Source: Cladocopium goreaui
Lineage: Eukaryota; Sar; Dinophyceae; Suessiales; Symbiodiniaceae
Assembly (NCBI GenBank): GCA_947184155.2
Contig: CAMXCT020000388.1
Coordinates: 194,273-258,272 of the forward strand
DNA: 64,000 bases
Reading direction: 5' to 3'
Part shown: piece by piece, positions 61,701 through 64,000 of the stretch
Position numbering within the stretch: position 1 is the stretch's first letter
How the letters are laid out: the number at the start of each line of letters is the position of its first letter
Made by a program: the position numbers and the translations under genes
Notes under the pieces: model-generated
Told to the model about the DNA's origin: nothing
The model's database searches: none
The model's input: the letters and a program-made list of their open reading frames with translations, nothing else

Positions 61701-63334
61701 ACATTGATCTGGAGACAGACAAGGCTACCTGGGCCACGGTGGCGCATCCGTCGTCGTAGTGGTACCTGGGATCTGGTGTCGGCCATGTGTCAAAAATGTG
61801 CACATCATTCCCACACTGAGGCTGGTCCGAGTCTAGCTTCTGAAGGCTATTGTGGAAAATCAACATCTCCCAAAGTACCACAGAAGATCAAAAGAGTAGA
61901 TTCAAGTGACTTGTAGTTGAAACGGGATGGGGAGACCTGCGGCGGTAGGCTGGGTTGTGTCGAAACCAGTTAAGATATTCAGGCTTCCACCAAGCGCCAA
62001 AGAATCCCTTCTTGCCCTTCTTCTTCTCCTCCTTAATCTCCTCTCCCGGAGGGATGACATTATCTGTGCCCATCTCATTGATCTCACTCATCTGAAGCAG
62101 TATATTGGCCTCCATGTCATGTGCGGCGCAGCTAGAATCTGGACCACTGCACGAAGCGGAAGAAAGAAGTAACGATTATGGGAAGCACCCACCCGGCCAA
62201 TGTGGAGCTCAGCCTCATATTGTCACGGAAGTCGGGCTGCTTGGGAAAACAAAAGGAAAACGGAATAAAATCGAAGTGGGCTACGGGAATTGAGCCAAAG
62301 TTTGCAGGCACATAACCTTCTGAGAAACAAGCAAAGTGAGCAAGTACGAGCACCACCTGTGTTTACAATCCCAGCTACATTAGTGATGCGCTCGTGTCAC
62401 AGAATCTCTTTCAAGAAGCTCCCAACTTGGAGGATATTCCAAAACATGAATTCCGAGAAAAGGGTGCTCGTTGGATCAAGATTGCCTTTCAAGTCTGTGA
62501 CTTAGCACGCTTGGATTACTTCTTCAAAATCCATTCGGCACTCTCGTGACTTAGCACGCGCATGGCCTTAAGCCTCAATAAATGCTTTGTCTGTGCGACT
62601 CTGCTACCAATGCTGAGTCTACAGAGGTAGGGAGTGAGCTTTCACTGCGACGAGGAATAACCATTTTATCCATGCCTTCAGCATCTCATAGGTGTAGTGC
62701 TTAACCTTGGCACAGTGCCATGGCTCTCTGGTGTTGGTCTTGTAGGGCGATTGGAAGGGGTTGGGGGTTGGGAAGAGACAAGCCAGGTGACGCACCAATT
62801 GAATCCGGCTCCTCTCTTTGATACGTTTAGTCCTTTTAGTTGAATTTCTCACTTTGGATATTGGTGGGGAGCAGAGTCTTTTTTCGGGACAATACTTTGT
62901 CTGCATGCTTTTTTCAGAGATTGCACTGACATGCACTGACTATTTTTGGTGTACAAATGTCGCCACCAAACTCGCAGGCTGTTGACGCACTTCCGAGGCT
63001 CCAGCCTTTGCTTCAGGTAGATAATGCCTACGCCCTTTGATCGCCTCATAGAGGTTCATGTCCTTGGCGCCAGCATATGCAACACAAGCCACAATGAGCC
63101 ACAACTGTTTTCGAATCTTCGCAAGAAGAGTGGCAAGCTGTGCCGCACTTGGGTATAATTAGATAATTAATGATAATTAGAACTCCTGAATCCACAATAA
63201 CAAGCACAGAAAATGACCAACGCAAAAACGGCGCTGCGGCGCTGCGGCACTGGTAAGTTCGCATCGACACCTTAGAATCTCACCATGAGCTCAAAGACCA
63301 AGGCAAGTCGTCCGGTGGGCTCATCATAAAGCAC
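51027..63334 (-). CDS. MOK: MOK-like (RCK family) protein kinase gene, 15 exons recognised, 5' end missing
   Basis: This is a Ser/Thr kinase of the MOK/MAK/ICK group, which in other eukaryotes acts at cilia and flagella. The exons, read from right to left on the minus strand, give an unbroken in-phase C-terminal kinase domain. In order it contains the hinge (LALVFELMDMNLYEAIKGRR), catalytic loop (HRDVKPENLLLLD), metal-binding loop (ADLGSCRG, with DLG in place of DFG), activation loop TEY, WYRAPECLLT, DGYYNFKMDLFAAGC, PLFPGQNE, VLGTP, MDFNFPEKKGTGI, RYDPDERILARQAL and DPYFREL. Spacing matches human MOK almost residue for residue. The glycine loop, the VAIK-type lysine and helix C were not found, so the N-lobe is outside the window or unrecognised. 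Introns range from 119 to 3,415 bp. Donors are GT (9), GC (4) and GA (1), and every acceptor is AG followed by G. Family identification is firm; the exact ends of the last exon are not. Confidence 0.88.
51192..51234 (-). CDS. MOK: MOK-like kinase exon: YDPDERILARQALK
   Basis: One base plus 14 codons, matching YDPDERIAAHQALQ of human MOK (subdomain XI, with the conserved Arg). Acceptor AG|GTA. The donor is GA (gacagg), which joins to DPYFREL of the next exon with the expected spacing. Confidence 0.87.
51341..51435. mobile_element. MITE-like hairpin element, copy 2, inside a kinase intron
   Basis: It shares arms (AACATAGCTAT) and core (AGTGGATTTTCCCATTAAAA) with the 14.6-kb copy. CATGATGATTA occurs at 51330-51340 and again at 51436-51446, a possible target-site duplication. 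The right arm lacks the outer CCAGAGG, so the border call is tentative. Confidence 0.6.
51504..51574 (-). CDS. MOK: MOK-like kinase exon: GTGIERLIPHAEPELVELMK
   Basis: Twenty-three codons plus two bases (AG), aligned with GSGIPLLTTNLSPQ and the following helix of human MOK. Acceptor AG|GGC, donor GC (gcctt). With that donor the next exon gives LVRYDPDER, with the family's spacing. Confidence 0.82.
52172..52207 (-). CDS. MOK: MOK-like kinase exon: ASHMDFNFPEKK (36 nt)
   Basis: Twelve codons, phase 0 at both ends, matching MNFDFPFKK of human MOK. Acceptor AG|GCC, donor GT (gtaggg). Confidence 0.82.
52438..52503 (-). CDS. MOK: MOK-like kinase exon: VLGTPAAELLARKFRR
   Basis: Twenty-two codons, phase 0 at both ends. 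VLGTP follows VYS of the previous exon exactly where human MOK reads HDVIGTP. Acceptor AG|GTG, donor GT (gtttg). Confidence 0.85.
52720..54612 (+). repeat. CACACCATCTTT array, ~1.9 kb, inside a kinase intron
   Basis: 14-15-bp units (ACACACCATCTTTC, ACACACAACTTTGTC and variants) recur more than 100 times. A 260-bp block of GCGTGGCAGGCGTGG units interrupts at 52960-53225. The array lies in intron 52504-55068. Confidence 0.92.
52960..53225 (+). repeat. GCGTGGCAGGCGTGGCACTT repeat block
   Basis: Five to six units of CGTGGC(A/G)GGCGTGGCACTT with GAGACATCCACCTTCGTTT spacers. It is related in inverse to 8281-8580. Confidence 0.85.
55069..55148 (-). CDS. MOK: MOK-like kinase exon: VCFEIVALFPLFPGQNE and helix G
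   Basis: Two bases complete Cys, then 26 codons run through PLFPGQNE to VSAVYS. This aligns gaplessly with VFYEIASLQPLFPGVNE of human MOK and the helix that follows. Acceptor AG|GTG, donor GT (gtact). A 2.6-kb intron with the CACACCATCTTT array follows. Confidence 0.86.
55308..55350 (-). CDS. MOK: MOK-like kinase exon: DGYYNFKMDLFAAGC
   Basis: Fourteen codons plus one base. It aligns with DGFYTYKMDLWSAGC of human MOK, including the subdomain IX Asp. Acceptor AG|GAT. The donor must be GC (gcctc) to keep the conserved 12-residue spacing into the next exon. Confidence 0.86.
55544..55574 (-). CDS. MOK: MOK-like kinase microexon: WYRAPECLLT (31 nt)
   Basis: One base plus ten codons, holding the APE motif of subdomain VIII in its MOK form. 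Acceptor AG|GTG, donor GT (gtggc), ending in phase 0. Confidence 0.88.
55728..55751 (-). CDS. MOK: MOK-like kinase microexon: FTEYISTR (24 nt)
   Basis: A 24-nt exon encoding the activation-loop TEY dual-phosphorylation motif. Its first base completes Pro of the previous exon and its last two bases start the Arg finished by the next. Acceptor AG|GTT, donor GT (gtgga). Confidence 0.85.
56168..56223 (-). CDS. MOK: MOK-like kinase exon: DEIKLADLGSCRGIYSRQP
   Basis: Eighteen codons plus two bases. It aligns with LKLGDFGSCRSVYSKQP of human MOK. The DFG position reads DLG here. Acceptor AG|GAT, donor GT (gtggg). Confidence 0.88.
56495..58795 (+). repeat. CTA/CCT/ACC array, ~2.3 kb, inside a kinase intron
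   Basis: A succession of sub-arrays: (ACG)n/(CAA)n, (CTACTAC)n, (CCTCCTACTA)n, (CTACTAGCTAC)n, then (CTA)n again. It lies in intron 56224-59037. Thr/Pro/Leu/Tyr frames are artefacts. Confidence 0.95.
59038..59062 (-). CDS. MOK: MOK-like kinase microexon: PENLLLLD (25 nt)
   Basis: One leading base completes the Lys codon, then eight codons spell PENLLLLD, including the Asn that binds metal. Acceptor AG|GCC, donor GT (gtatg), ending in phase 0. A 2.8-kb intron holding the CTA/CCT array follows. Confidence 0.82.
59214..59260 (-). CDS. MOK: MOK-like kinase exon: catalytic loop ALDHMHRNGIFHRDVK
   Basis: A 47-nt exon carrying the HRD motif with the catalytic Asp. The acceptor is AG|GCC. The donor is read as GC (gcagc), leaving two bases (AA) that the next exon completes to Lys. 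Confidence 0.88.
59490..59860 (+). repeat. ~110-bp tandem repeat, four units
   Basis: Units share CATTGGATACACACCTTTAG, AGGGGGGGACAGGGGA and GACACGACATCAAACA. They lie in the kinase intron 59261-62675. Confidence 0.85.
60060..60345. repeat. (GAT)n microsatellite with GGT/GTT variants
   Basis: About 285 bp of GATGATGATGGTGATGTTGA type, followed by GAGGAAGAT repeats to 60440. Confidence 0.95.
60445..61020 (+). repeat. ~80-110-bp tandem repeat, four to five units
   Basis: Units share TTTTGTGCGAGCCTGCGCAG, GAAATGCACATGGACA and CACAAGAGCCATTTTGT. A short GTATGGATCGG repeat (60620-60740) interrupts. Confidence 0.8.
61175..61395 (+). repeat. ~125-bp imperfect direct pair
   Basis: Both copies run ACTACATTTAAATA, ACT(A)CTCCGGG, GCCCGCC and end in ATTTAAA. 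Confidence 0.65.
62676..62705 (-). CDS. MOK: MOK-like kinase exon: VKHYTYEMLK (30 nt)
   Basis: Ten codons, phase 0 at both ends, acceptor AG|GTT and GC donor (gcatgg). It corresponds to helix E of the kinase C-lobe (MHYMYQLCK in human MOK). A 3.4-kb intron full of repeats follows. Confidence 0.78.
63006..63062 (-). CDS. MOK: MOK-like kinase exon: DMNLYEAIKGRRHYLPEAK
   Basis: Nineteen codons, phase 0 at both ends, acceptor AG|GAC and a GC donor (gctgg). It matches the MOK signature DMNIYELIRGRR directly after the hinge, so it continues the previous exon without a gap. Confidence 0.88.
63284..63334 (-). CDS. MOK: MOK-like kinase exon: hinge region, VLYDEPTGRLALVFELM
   Basis: Seventeen codons, phase 0 at both ends, acceptor AG|GTG and donor GT (gtgag). 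It aligns with the strand-5 and hinge part of MOK (LALICELM in human). This is the most upstream kinase exon I could recognise. Confidence 0.8.
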
Positions 63335-63339
63335 CTCCA

Positions 63340-64000
63340 GTGGGTGTTTGCATGGGCTGGAAGAGTAGTTTGAATATGTTTGAATATATAAACGGATACC
63401 GGATAACATCGGATAACAATGATAAATCATACCTCTCCATAACTCTCCTATCTTTTGATACTGTGTTATCAGTTTAGAAGCTCTTCTTCACTTTCATTAT
63501 TGCCGAACCATTTTCGTCCACTATCTATACATATTTTGGAGTTGCGTTGGCTTTAGGCAAAACAAACTGCGCACATGTCCAATACCACCATTACTGTACA
63601 GGCTTTGGGCATGGAATTGAGGACCCCCTGGGAGAATATATCATAATATATCACTATCGTGATCGGCACCACTTGAAAGCTAGATAAGTGCCTAAGATAG
63701 TAGAAGTGCCAGAATCCTTCTTCTCAGGCGACCGTCAGACCATCAAGTGGCCAGGAAAATGAAACTATTATTATTTCAATTAAAAATCAAACCTCTCCAA
63801 ATACTTCAATCATATTGCACTGGGTTGGTGTGGCCTCCCTTTGTGGTCACCCTTTGGGTCACATCCAGCTCTCATTTTCCGCTGAGCAGGTTCATCGCAC
63901 TGGCTGTTGCATGTCTGCATATCTCTCCCAATCGCCACACGGGCTGTGACAATGCTGTGACTATCCTTGCTCGGATGGCCCGGCCATGTCCAACCACCAC
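63340..64000. other. Upstream of the first recognised kinase exon; N-lobe exons not found
   Basis: I searched the minus strand for the RCK N-lobe motifs (glycine loop, catalytic Lys, LNPHPNI-type helix C end) and saw none. They are probably beyond the window. Confidence 0.45.

Noticed and set aside
61550..62466. An in-phase chain of seven minus-strand exons inside the kinase intron, including a 20-nt GT...AG intron at 61709-61728
   Set aside because: The frames look protein-like, but the main acceptors lack the G that follows all 15 kinase acceptors, and the chain lies within one intron of the kinase. An equally neat chain at 55 kb proved false, so I do not call it.

Overview
The window looks like nuclear DNA of a dinoflagellate, most likely a Symbiodiniaceae-type (suessialean) genome. 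Three things point there. One recognisable gene has tiny exons, uses GT, GC and GA intron donors, and has a G after every acceptor AG. A broken gag-like retrotransposon reading frame resembles those common in Symbiodiniaceae. Most of the remaining sequence is microsatellites, tandem arrays, hairpins and inverted repeats. Nothing bacterial is present: no operons, no convincing rRNA or tRNA genes and no CRISPR.

Layout. 0-9 kb: dispersed and tandem repeats (hairpins, a 90-bp tandem array, CAGCCACTTG palindromes, a CTGCTGG-type inverted repeat), a minus-strand gag-like retroelement remnant (5.7-7.7 kb), and GCCACGCCTGCCACG repeats (8.3-8.6 kb). 9-26 kb: a region with scattered minus-strand exon-like islands. 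These have open frames, GT/GC donors and AG|G acceptors, but I recognise no family. They are mixed with a 10-bp satellite, a MITE-like hairpin and a GTGTAAA-rich field. 27.7-29.3 kb: a broken ORF pair and a possible TIR element. 29.6-36.9 kb: a very large inverted repeat made of 49-bp telomere-like units outside and roughly 45-bp T-rich units inside, with a 100-N assembly gap. 37-44 kb: ACACT, GATA and GAT microsatellites, three copies of a twin stem-loop element, and a few unrecognised ORFs. 44-51 kb: mostly unassigned, with one exon-like island.

51.0-63.3 kb (minus strand): fifteen in-phase exons of a MOK-like protein kinase (RCK family: MAK, ICK/CILK1, MOK; CMGC group). They run from the hinge region through HRD, DLG, TEY and APE to the end of the C-lobe. 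The N-lobe lies to the right of the window or was not recognised. The big introns of this one gene hold a CACACCATCTTT array (52.7-54.6 kb), a 2.3-kb CTA/CCT array (56.5-58.8 kb), several 70-110-bp tandem repeats and a GAT array (59.5-61.4 kb), and a MITE-like hairpin (51.3 kb). This gene is the only confident functional identification in the window.

Caution: exon calls without homology are weak here. Introns in this genome often carry long open frames, and one phase-consistent chain I built at 55 kb proved wrong once the kinase was recognised.
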